In this document: one piece after another, positions 13,282 through 22,497 of the stretch
Layout: every line of letters starts with the position of its first letter
How positions within the stretch are numbered: position 1 is the stretch's first letter
Source of the DNA: Ptychodera flava
Taxonomy: Eukaryota; Hemichordata; Enteropneusta; Ptychoderidae
NCBI RefSeq assembly: GCF_041260155.1
Contig: NC_091942.1
Location: 2,537,001-2,601,000 of the forward strand
Length of the DNA: 64,000 nt
Direction: 5' to 3'
Notes under the pieces: model-generated
What the model was told of the DNA's origin: nothing
Database searches by the model: none
Seen by the model: the letters and a program-made list of their open reading frames with translations, nothing else
Position numbers and translations under genes: made by a program

Positions 13282-14397
13282 ATGGCAACAGCGATGTCCA
13301 ACGTCAGTGAAATCGATGAGCACTTTTTGCAGTGCCCAATATGCCTTGAACGGTTCGAAAACCCGAAGATATTGCCGAAATGTGGACACAGTGCCTGTGA
13401 AAAGTGCGTTGTCGAGATCGTCGCTAAAAACTTAGGTTTGTTGCAATGCCCAATGTGCCGAGCTGACAATACTCCCATGATTCCTAGGAATGGTGTCAGT
13501 GGCCTGCCGGACAATCACATTCTCAAGTCGTTGAAACATTTCGTTCAAGTTGCGAAAAACAGCCCTTCCGATGGCAGAAGTGGGGACGTGGACCTTGGTG
13601 AAGCTTGTGAAATAGATGGCAACGTTGCAGTGGCCTACTGTACCGTCTGTCAGCAGTTTCTATGCCACCAATGCAGAGGTGCACACAATAGAATCTCGGC
13701 TACTAAGGACCACCGAGTCGTCTCCATTCAAGATTTTCTGATTTCCCCGCTGGAAATACTACAATCAACCACCAACTGTCCGGTGCACGTCGGGAAACAA
13801 GTTACTATGTACTGTGAGACGTGTGAAGTACCCGTATGTGACCAGTGCAGCGAGACCATGCATCAGGATGAGACACATAAACATATACATCTGAAAACAG
13901 CCGCCCAAGAACGAAAAACCGCCATGATAGCCCTGAATGAAAGAGTTCAAGAAAATGCTCCGAAACTGAAGAGCGCTCTCGAAAATTTTGAAGAGCAAAG
14001 AACAGATTGTTACAGGGAAAGAGGCAGGCTCTATACAGAGATTCAAGAGTGTGCACAAGATTTGATCGATGCCGTTCGTATCGAGGAAGAAAAACTGTTG
14101 AAAGATGTACAAAAGACGAGCGCTGAAGACATCGAAGATCTTGATAAGAAAATCGAGAACTTTGGGAAAATGGTGAAAAAGAGCCAAAATTCTGCGGCGG
14201 AAGTAAACGAAATGTTTGAAATACAGAACGACGTGGCTTTCTTGTTCCTGGAGAAACAAGAGAGGGTCCATTTCGAAAACTTAGCAACGGCTGAATTCGA
14301 AACACGAAAATCAACCAAGACTAAATTCACCGTAAACAGTAATTTACTGAACCGCGTTGAGAAGAAAGGAATCGGCAAGCTTAGTGTAAAGAAATAG
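13282..14397 (+). CDS. TRIM-family RING / B-box / coiled-coil protein, probable E3 ubiquitin ligase
   Basis: A 371-aa protein with its coding sequence in one exon. I chose the ATG at 13282 because of its strong context (ACCATGG). A likely 3' splice site (TTTTACAG, ending 13256) suggests an intron in the 5' leader. Residues 18-59 form a C3HC4 RING finger: C18, C21, C34, H36, C39, C42, C56, C59. Two B-box zinc fingers follow at about 109-150 and 166-207 (CPVHVGKQVTMYCETC opens the second). After them comes a charged helical stretch, about 208-300, typical of the TRIM coiled coil. The last 70 residues contain no NHL, SPRY or filamin domain, so the protein is shorter than most TRIM2/3- or TRIM56-like relatives. 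By family it should load ubiquitin from an E2 through the RING and dimerise through the coiled coil; the substrate is unknown. Family assignment is secure, orthology is not. Confidence 0.93.
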   Translation: MATAMSNVSEIDEHFLQCPICLERFENPKILPKCGHSACEKCVVEIVAKNLGLLQCPMCRADNTPMIPRNGVSGLPDNHILKSLKHFVQVAKNSPSDGRSGDVDLGEACEIDGNVAVAYCTVCQQFLCHQCRGAHNRISATKDHRVVSIQDFLISPLEILQSTTNCPVHVGKQVTMYCETCEVPVCDQCSETMHQDETHKHIHLKTAAQERKTAMIALNERVQENAPKLKSALENFEEQRTDCYRERGRLYTEIQECAQDLIDAVRIEEEKLLKDVQKTSAEDIEDLDKKIENFGKMVKKSQNSAAEVNEMFEIQNDVAFLFLEKQERVHFENLATAEFETRKSTKTKFTVNSNLLNRVEKKGIGKLSVKK

Positions 14398-15000
14398 ACA
14401 CATTTTGGTTTATTCATCTTATCGAATATGTGTACATGCAATATCAAAGCGATGAACAGATCTCATATATTGTACCGTTTTGAAAGTATTTAGTTAAATT
14501 TCTGTGTCTACCTGTGCATGTTATTCCATTGTTTCATGTCAAAGAATTCTAAGGTTGTTCGGTCGGTCGGAATGCTTAAGTTTTTAGTTTTATTTTTTAA
14601 TCCGGTTAATTATGGTTAATGTTAGGCAATAATGTAGTTTTACTAAATGTTTATCTTTATTGAAGAGTTGTGGAGAGAGCTATAGAATGGTTTAAATGAT
14701 AATGAAAGTCTTGACAAAACAACTGACTGACTGGCAAGAAACATAATTTTTCGATGCTCGTTGATGAAATTTTTTCGCGTCATTTTTCTTGCTTGTGTAT
14801 CATATTGCTTTTCGGAATTGGATCTACCTGTCGTCATGACAACTAGATTTTACTTTGTTTATTTGCAGACACTGAACTTATACCATAACGTAGAGGTGTC
14901 TAGTCCTAATGCTTACTTGGTAAGAGTCACCAATGTATATATTTTTATGACCGAAACAGACAAATATTTTACCAAAAGTCATGGTGCTCGCCTCCCTTGT
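14398..15000. other. 3' flank of the TRIM gene
   Basis: AT-rich sequence that probably includes the TRIM 3' untranslated region. I do not see a canonical AATAAA close to the stop codon. No other gene is recognised. Confidence 0.4.
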
Positions 15001-15003
15001 TTA

Positions 15004-17166
15004 GGCTGCCTTCACAAATATATGGGGGGGGAGGGGGGGGGAGCTGGAGGAATCGAGATTGAAATCTTGTTTTCAGATCCCCCTCTTCAATACACCCCCT
15101 CCCCCAAAAAATTCAAATCGGATCCCCCACTATATGATCAAAATTTATCAAGCAGATGTTCGATACAACCTTGATTTGACGCAAACATAGATATTCTGTA
15201 GTGGTTAGAAATGGTGTCAGCAGTTTGTTTAGCCATATTACTAAGACAACTTCTTAAATTAATTCATTTTTAAATGCATCAGTGGACTTTTTGGATTTAT
15301 CAGGCTAAGTCGACTTGAGTTAATCCAAATCTGGTCTGGTCAACGGAACCCGCTGAAGAGTATCCAAAATAACAGTCATGATAGAGTATGCAAATTGTGA
15401 ATTCCTGGCTACACTTTGCCAAATAGTGAAAAACTGAGCGTGGTAATATACCGAAGGAATTAATTTATATAAAGAGTACAGACATATATGACCTAGATGC
15501 TACTTATAAAAGTTAAAATACTAGAAGATGAAAAAATTCCATCAAATAAAACTTAAACTTTTGGGTGTAAGAATGGGCAAATTTGGTGAAAAATAAAAAA
15601 TACATTTATTCACACATTTTTTAATTTAAATTAGAATTTTTTACTGTTCAAAATTTCGCGTTTTTTCATTATACGATAAGAATGGGAACATTTCATTCAC
15701 TGAATGAATTTGAAATGAATGGTTGTATATATTGGTTTTATATATTGGTTTTATATATTGGTTTTCGTGGAAAATAGTGACTTTTCATCATACGTTTGTA
15801 GAAAATCAAGCATGGCGACCCCAACTTATTTCTTTAATATTTGAATATTCTAATATACCACAATTCAAAAATCCGTAACGCAAAAGTATAACAACATATG
15901 CATTTATTCTGACCATACACCTTTAAGCAAACGATAGGGTACTTTTCGGTATTTTTGCTTGTGGTACTAACTATTCAGTCTATCAATACAATCCTACACG
16001 TGTTATTTACATTTATATTGCAGTTGCATTTCATTTACCCCTCCCCCCATCAAAATGTCATTCTACCATAAGACTGCTGCATATTAACACTCAGGCTGTG
16101 TGAATAAGTTAAAAGCATTTAAACATGATTTAAAAAGGTTAACTACATGTTGATACAAATACAAAGTTGAAAAAAAAATCCAAGTTTGACATACCTACTG
16201 ATCATTCACATCTTTGCTGTACTCGGTGGACAATATATTCATTGTAAAGTGACAAATATAGGTAGCCATATAGGAATAGAAGTAAACTATTCCACAAGGA
16301 GATGCACTCTTTTTGTGTGTCATTGTCAACATTTTTGTGAACATTGATACACCAATTGTCTCTTTTGGTCATTATCTATGATCTTGTGTTTCACTGTCAT
16401 GAGCCTCAAATGACCCAAACTCTCTTCAACTACATCAGAGTCATGGCTATCGCTGCCTCTGTCACTGCCGGTATGTAGTGATATGACACTGCCCGTATAG
16501 GCAGTAGCAGGGCAGTAGCTGTATTAACGTTGATAATTTTGACAATGTTTTTGTTCAGTTTATACAACTGCGTTCTTGTTCTCCTCGCTAGCATGTTGAA
16601 ATGTCCAGTATTCAGCTTGCCAACACAGCCTGTGTATGTGTGCTGTGAATTTGTGTTATTGAGAAATAACTTTCAGTCTGGATTAGTGTTTACATACACA
16701 GGCTTTGTCTACGGACTAAATATTGTGTTTCAGCAGGCAGCATGGATACAACAAGAAACTGTATTTGATACATTGCATAGAAATATTGAAAAAATTATCA
16801 ATATCCCGTTACAATGCCTACTTCTTGTTTTTATTATGCAAATTCAATGGCATTTATACAGTCTTAGATTTTTTGCAGTAAAGGGATAAAAGTAATGAAA
16901 TGTGACAAAATGGTTCTAGATTTCGTTTAATTATATAGTAACATTAGAACCATCGGACGATGTAAAAATGTTATTCATTTTTCATTGAATTACCTACCAA
17001 ACTATGGAATCTGAAAATGTAAAAAATAATAGGGAACCAAAATATTTTCAGGTTCCCTCTTATACGCATAGCAAAACTTTCAAGTCTCCCTCTACTGCCT
17101 TCAAAATTTTCACATCCACCCCCCCCCATTCCTCCAGCCCCCTCACCATTATTTGTAATCGCAGCC
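15004..17166. mobile_element. G-tract PIF/Harbinger-like non-autonomous transposon, copy 1
   Basis: The element begins GGCTGCC and ends GCAGCC and is flanked by direct TTA duplications (15001-15003 and 17167-17169). The inverted ends share the G-rich stretch and the motif GCTGGAGGAAT. Just inside each end lie C or G homopolymers and repeated blocks of the type AAATTTTCAAGTCCCC. A TWA target duplication with GG(C/G) termini is the signature of PIF/Harbinger DNA transposons. No transposase is seen; the 119-codon open frame at 16530-16889 is broken in the sister copy at 22697-24327. The interior (for example about 15250-15330) is clearly homologous to that copy. Confidence 0.8.
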
Positions 17167-17169
17167 TTA

Positions 17170-17880
17170 CATAGTCTCTCACGAACTACGGTGAAAAAGC
17201 ACGGATGGTTTCACTCAAATGTGCCCTTTTACAAGATTCTACAACTTTTAAAGACAGAATATTTTATATCATTTTTGTACTTCTTTGTATTGAAAGACGT
17301 GTTTTTAAAACAGTAATGAAGGGTTAAAGTTCTTCTCTGAAAGATGTAACTGTGCAGTCGTACAGACTCCTGTTTCGGGTAACCCGTCCTACTCTATTAA
17401 CACCCCCCCCCCCCCGAAACTAAAATTTTTTCGCGTTTTCAAAAACCAGGCATGATTTTGACAACTTTTACTGTTTTTTGATCGGTCACACTTAATAAAA
17501 AAGTTCCCGACCGACCTGACCTATTCCCCGAGTAGTGTACATGTTAACGGAAATACACAATATATTTTTATGCCTATTTGTATATATTGGTAGTATTTTA
17601 ATCTAATTTACAACAAACGTGAGAGTGGGTTTCACGAAAAGAATAACTCTAAAACTCCAAGTTACATATTTACTCAACGCAAACTTCATTCTTGGCTTTT
17701 TCCGATGGCAAATCCACCGTGTGTGCCATCAAGTTGCCAGGCAGGCTAATTGACGGTCTGTGGACATCATCGACTGATTAGGTTGATAAGGCCAGTCGTC
17801 ATACCGGTAAATGTGTAACTATGATGGATGCAGATTTTATCAAATTAATTAACAAGTGGAAATTGCTTAAACTAAAATAT
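17170..17880. other. Gene-free stretch with a C homopolymer
   Basis: It contains a run of C at about 17402-17415 followed by an AT-rich segment, resembling the G-tract ends of neighbouring transposons. I could not find its partner end, so it is not called as an element. Confidence 0.35.
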
Positions 17881-18265
17881 TTAAACTTTTGCATAAAAAC
17901 AATTTCAATCATTCTGTTACCAAATCAAGACAAAAATGAGGGGGTCACCTGGCTGCAATAATTGTAGCCTTGGTTGGCCGCTTAGGGCTTGGGCTTCTGT
18001 CGTGCGACTCGTGCCTTGCCCCAACCAAAGTTGGCACGAGCCGCACGACAGAAGCCCAAGCCCCACGGCCAACCGAGGCAACAATTAGGGACCGTTCAGT
18101 TTTTACGGCCGGGGGGGGGGGGGCAAAATCTTGTCGCCGGTGTTCAAAAAAATATAGACCCCCCTGCATTTTTCGTGAAAAAAAGATGACCCCCCCTTTG
18201 TCAGACGAAAAAATTTGATTACCCCCCCCCCCCCGCTGAAAAATAACAAAAACCCATATGTTAAA

Positions 18266-18352
18266 TTTACCCACACGGTTTGGATTTGAACTCCGTACAC
18301 GGCGCACTTTATTCGTTTAGCAGAGATGCCAGTGCACAAACTTCTCAGCCAC
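18266..18352 (-). pseudogene. tRNA-Ser(GCU)-like relic
   Basis: Read on the minus strand, the segment has an A-box-like stretch (TGGCTGAGAAGTTTGTGCA). It then has a CTGCTAAACG anticodon-like region, a variable-arm-like CGCCGTG and a B-box-like GGAGTTCAAATCC. The order and spacing resemble a class II serine tRNA with a GCU anticodon, but the acceptor stem does not pair well. It is either a tRNA pseudogene carried inside the transposon or a chance resemblance. Confidence 0.4.
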
Positions 18353-18444
18353 ATCCATGCAAAAGTCGAGATCTGTTAATTATGACGACTGTAAGGCAAT
18401 TTTTAACTTCGTTTCCATAGACAACTTATGTCCATGGACATTGT

Positions 18445-18835
18445 ATAAAGTAAACTTTCTTGGAGTGGTTCGCCAAAGGCAGCCCTCCGGTTAAGAGGGT
18501 CATGGGCCATTACGTAAAGTCAACTTTATTCTAGTGGCCCGCCGATAATGGCCATTGCTTTAAGTAAACTGTACTGAAGGCGTCCAGCAGTTAAGATGGT
18601 CATTGGCTATTACATAAAGTCAATTTATCGTCGTGGGCCTCCGAAGGCGGCCCGCCGGTAAAGAGGGTCAATCATGGCCATTGCATGAAGTAAACCTAAT
18701 TGGAGTGGGACACAAAATGCGTCTGCCCGTTAAGAGGGTCATGGGTAATACATAAAGTGTATTTATTGAAGTGGGCGGCCCGCCGGTAAGAGGGTCGATC
18801 ATGGCCATGGCATGAAGTGAACTTTATTGCAGGTA
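18445..18835. repeat. Degenerate internal repeats of the G-tract element
   Basis: About seven degenerate copies of a block containing AAGT(A/C)AACTTTATT, GGAGTGG, GGCCCGCCGGTTAAGAGGGTC and CATGGCCATTGC. Spacing is irregular at about 45-75 bp. Confidence 0.7.
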
Positions 18836-19115
18836 TTATGTTTTTGAAAATGTGGTGACCCCCTTTCCTAACAGTGAAAAAGTGATGACCCCCCTTCGCG
18901 GATTCCAAAATTATGATGACCCCCCCCCCGGATTTTGCCGCCCCCCCCCCGGTCGTAAAAACTGAACGGTCCCTTATTGCAGCTAGGGGATCACCATGCT
19001 AATTTTGGTACAAGAGAAACAAACTCACAAGCGTTAGCAGATATTTAAAATTAAAATGGCGCAATTCCTGTGTTAATTCTAAGGGAAAATAAATGTTAAA
19101 AGTGCTCTTTATTTG

Positions 19116-20228
19116 AATACAAGCAAAAAGAACAAAGTGCATTGGGAAATTTGCGTGGGTTACGCTGACATTTTCACAAACCCCTTAAGTAGTGTGACCT
19201 ACATTACCTTTGGATGTGTAGTGGTGATATGGTTTCGCCCACCTGTTGGATTCACTCGCTGAAAATGACAGCTCTAAGTAAAAACTCACACCACGCATGT
19301 ACTCCGCCATATGATACATGTTGAAGGATTTGAAGAGACTTGTCATTCTGGTACGCCGATCGATCATATCTCACTCGAGTCGAATATAACTTACGTTTTA
19401 TTGATAGGAAAACTTAACTCAGTTGCAGAAAACTACTGTTAGAGCGTCTGCAAAAACTTCTTTGTTTAATTGGAGCGAAAGATATAATAAAACACGAAAA
19501 AAGGAAAAGGCGACTCCCTTGCTAAGGCTATTTCGGTATTAAGAGCGTACTAGGATTTGAATGATTTAATAAATAGCAAGAGACCCTGTGGCAGTACATG
19601 TTACCATCTTAATAAACACAAGCAGATTCTTTGGTTGCTCATACCTTCGACCTTAAGCTTATGCCAGATACATTTTAGCAATTTGTACTGTTTAACACTG
19701 AAATAGTTAGCAATATTTTGATTGAAAATCGTACCCTTTCTCCCTGGATCAAGTTCCATCCGGAAAAACTGTTTTCCTTCATCGAATATGAAATCAATTG
19801 TCCGTAAGTTTAAAAAGCTTAGCCATGAACTATACGAAATAATTTGAATAGTCCACGATGTTTTAACAAATGACTCGAGTTACAGTTTTCAGCCACAGGT
19901 CCGATGGGCCTACTAGGCCTACATGAATATATTTAATAAAGAGTCATCATCATACTACATGAACAGAAGAATATATTAGAAATGGAGAGTTTTCATTGCA
20001 TTCAATTTATGTTGACCATGATATATATTTCATCAAAATTACTATTTTACACGGCTTAAACCTCAATTTAAAAAAAAATATTTTACTTGTTTGTCTGACC
20101 ATTTCACCATTCAATTTTTAATTTATATCAATTTTTGTCAATCGATCCATTAAATACATATTCAATTCAATGTTTCTTTTAAAAATCATAGAAGCTGAAT
20201 GACTTCATAAATTAAAGAATCAGAGAAC
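19116..20228. other. Gene-free stretch
   Basis: AT-rich DNA without a supported gene or repeat. Confidence 0.4.
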
Positions 20229-20232
20229 TTAA

Positions 20233-21755
20233 AGCGCAGTGGTCGTCGCGCCGCGCTTGCGTGGTTTTTTTGTTGATAAACATAAATTTTTGTAAACATA
20301 AGTCTTCTCAACTTCAATAGGAGTGAGATGGGAGCAGTCCCCCACTTTGTTAAGGCCTTTGTAAGACTCAACATCATGCAATAGTAAAATATTAAGATCG
20401 GAAACGAACTTCAGTGGTATAAACTCGTGTAGAGCTACGAACATTTGGACACTACACTCAGCACATTATGTCGCTGAGTTCACTGTACGCAGACACAGTG
20501 AACAAAAAGCTTTGATCGCGCGCGATCACGCTGGTTATACACAATGCTATGTACAGTACAGTGAAAATACATAACTAAAATGATCAACATTGCCTATATA
20601 TGTAGACCAGCAACAAGCACAATGCCTAACACAAAAATTACACTCAAGACCATGATCGGCTAGCCTGAGCAGGACACGGGAGATGTTGTTGGGAGACGGT
20701 CACCGCGTTGACGTACACGGATATAGAGAATCCGGTCCCACAACGTACCGGCCGGCCCGCCACGACTTGGCCCACAACCAACTGTTGATCACCATGTCTT
20801 ACTTCTCCTAGTATTACGTGGTAAGAAATAGTAAATGTCAGGAAACAATAGACAAAACGAGCGGGTTTTCGCGGCATTTGGCAGGAAAATTGCACGGCTA
20901 CACCGTGCATAGACATATCGAGAGATCCTGTGCCCCGGGCCTGTGCACGGTCATGGCAGTGATCCAACCGCTAGCTGGTGTAGGCCTACCGGTGCTGGGC
21001 AAACTTCGTTGTTGTACCTCCTGATTGCCGGGTAGGTCTGAATCCTCTTTCAAGTGAGATAACCCCCACATAACAAGAAGACCTATGAAAGGTCCTTCGC
21101 TTGACTTGATACCTGTACTCAGAATTCTCGTTTGCACCCCAAAACGGGGTAAACTTTGTTGTAGTTGAGTTGGATTCTCCACAGCCGAGTGTAGCGCGCC
21201 ATATACCCGGTTTGACACGGACGTTCATACAGACCACGGAACGGAACAGATGCAGAGATGCTTCTTGCTGCAGCGGGCATTGCTCTGCGAGCTGTAGATT
21301 TCTGTAGTTTGAGTTGTTGTCTTTGTACAACTTGTTGTACACCTGTCGGGCCTCTTGAAATGAAAGCTCTCGTCCTTGCCAGCGATGTCGAAAACTAGAG
21401 CCCGGTCGTTGATAGTCTGTTGGCGTATACATGCGTACGTCTAGCTCTATGGCTCGAGCGATAACAGTAGCCGAGCCCCATTCAACTGATTCAAGAAAAT
21501 CATGAGCAAATGTGATCTCAATCCAGCGTGCAATTATTGTTCAATATTCAGCAGATATTTAACTTAGATTAATTGACCTTTTATTGCGTGTTACATTTGG
21601 TTAGTTGGTATGCTTGTGACAGATCAGCCGCCATTTAACAAGCGGCAATATCGCAAACATTACAATCAACCCGTAACATGTGCGGCGTTCTTGGATTTGT
21701 TTACAACAGAGGGGGACCCCCTCAGGAGGATGCGCAGCGCGACGACCACTGCGCT
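20233..21755. mobile_element. TTAA-flanked inverted-repeat element, about 1.5 kb
   Basis: AGCGCAGTGGTCGTCGCGC at 20233-20251 is the reverse complement of the right end, and the ends match over about 24 of 28 bases. Direct TTAA sequences flank both sides (20229-20232 and 21756-21759), as expected for piggyBac-class insertion. No piggyBac transposase is visible inside. An open frame of unknown nature lies at 20986-21432 on the minus strand. Confidence 0.65.
20986..21432 (-). CDS. Unrecognised open frame inside the TTAA element
   Basis: 148 codons from an ATG at 21432. The first half (through about residue 80) has a protein-like composition, with a hydrophilic helix-like stretch (FQEARQVYNKLYKDNN). 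The second half is low in hydrophobic residues and looks non-coding, so an exon ending near 21195 is conceivable. I recognise no domain. It may be a captured exon or a chance open frame in GC-richer DNA. Confidence 0.2.
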   Translation of the reverse strand: MYTPTDYQRPGSSFRHRWQGRELSFQEARQVYNKLYKDNNSNYRNLQLAEQCPLQQEASLHLFRSVVCMNVRVKPGIWRATLGCGESNSTTTKFTPFWGANENSEYRYQVKRRTFHRSSCYVGVISLERGFRPTRQSGGTTTKFAQHR

Positions 21756-21846
21756 TTAAGTTGTAAACGTTGTCAATGGTGGCGCTGTTGAACGACCATA
21801 CTATGAGTAAAACATATAACTACGTTAATTTTACCTCCAGCTTCCG

Positions 21847-22148
21847 GCTGGGCGTTGTGGCGTGCGCCTGTAATCTAGCTACTTGGAGGCCGGGATTGTT
21901 GGATGGCTTGAGGACGGGGGTCCTGTTAGTCGTCGTTCTATGTAGATCAGGCGTCCGCGCTAAGCTCGGCATCGATATGGTCGGCCTCGCGGAGGCAGGG
22001 ACGACCAGGTCGCATAATGAGGGACGGACCGGTCCAGGGCGGAAACGCAGCAGACAAAAGTCCCCGTGTGGAGCAGTAGTGGGATCGCGCCCGTGAATAG
22101 GCGACGGCTAGCAGCCCGACCAAAACAGTCGGACTCAATCCCTTTTTT
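21847..22148 (+). ncRNA. 7SL: 7SL RNA gene (signal recognition particle RNA)
   Basis: The segment follows metazoan 7SL RNA from end to end. The 5' Alu domain reads GGGCGTTGTGGCGTGCGCCT then GTAATC and AGCTACTTGGAGGC, which carries the SRP9/14-binding U-turn. The long helix 5 strand contains CTAAGCTCGGCATCGATATG. The S domain has ACCGGTCCAGGGCGGAAACG with the helix 8 GGAA tetraloop, then GTAGTGGGATCGCGCCCGTG, before the returning Alu strand. A run of six T (22143-22148) is a canonical RNA polymerase III terminator. The RNA scaffolds the SRP proteins that pause translation and deliver ribosomes to the endoplasmic reticulum. The intact domains and terminator favour a functional gene over a retrocopy. 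The start is uncertain by 1-2 nt. Confidence 0.93.
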
Positions 22149-22497
22149 CGATTTTTTTACCGCTTTATTCTTTTTCTTTAATTCTTCTTTCTCTCATCCT
22201 TTTTTAAATCGTTGCAAACACATTCAAAAGATATCATGATCGCCAATCCACATCGCGAGGTGTGAAAAACAACGTTATAGACGTACATATTGAGTTTTGT
22301 TAACGACGACGTATCCTTCGGGACTTATGTAGACCCAGGAATAGAGGCTATGGACTCATCTCCCCCTTACAGCCATTATCCCAAAAGCCAAGTTCGGTTC
22401 ACAGGCGCTTCGACCGAATTCCCGAATATTTCCCCTCCATGTAAAACTTGACCTATGACCTTGTTTTAATGAGCATGCGTACTTTTTCATCTGCATT
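22149..22497. promoter_or_regulatory. Spacer between 7SL and ERCC1, presumed ERCC1 promoter and 5' leader
   Basis: 349 bp separate the 7SL terminator from the ERCC1 ATG. No TATA box is obvious. The start codon lies in ATTATGGCGGA, which resembles a YY1-type initiator core. The assignment rests on position only. Confidence 0.4.

Larger units (their letters stand above)
18088..18973. mobile_element. G-tract PIF/Harbinger-like element, sub-family 2, 886 bp
   Basis: The ends are inverted repeats beginning GGGACCGTTCAGTTTTTACG, each followed by a G/C homopolymer of ten or more bases, then iterated blocks of the type GATGACCCCCC. It is flanked by TTA at 18085-18087 and 18974-18976. It is inserted in the right arm of a fold-back element, which independently confirms the 3-bp duplication. 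It has no transposase. It shares end architecture with 35752-37172. Confidence 0.85.
17950..18985. mobile_element. Fold-back element (about 147 bp originally) interrupted by a G-tract element
   Basis: The left arm starting GGCTGCAATAATTG near 17951 pairs with a right arm ending near 18984. The arms match over about 65 bp, including GGGCTTGGGCTTCTGTCGTG, with a few mismatches. The right arm is split after AACAATTA by the element at 18088-18973; removing that insert and one TTA restores the palindrome. The host repeat is duplicated at the borders: GGGGTCACC at 17941-17949 and GGGGATCACC at 18986-18995. Confidence 0.8.
17880..19115. repeat. Dispersed repeat copy A, split by nested insertions
   Basis: The left part (17880-17949) and right part (18986-19115) together match two uninterrupted copies at about 28461-28765 and 31905-32215 (landmark GGGGTCACCATGC, then AATTTTGGTA). 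The two halves are separated by a fold-back element that itself contains a G-tract transposon. Confidence 0.75.

Noticed and set aside
13765..14447. Long minus-strand open frames opposite the TRIM gene
   Set aside because: Shadows of the real + strand coding sequence, without domains of their own.
16530..16889. 119-codon hydrophobic open frame inside the first G-tract element, a possible membrane protein
   Set aside because: The homologous part of the second copy (about 23780-24120) has shifts and stops, so the frame is not conserved.
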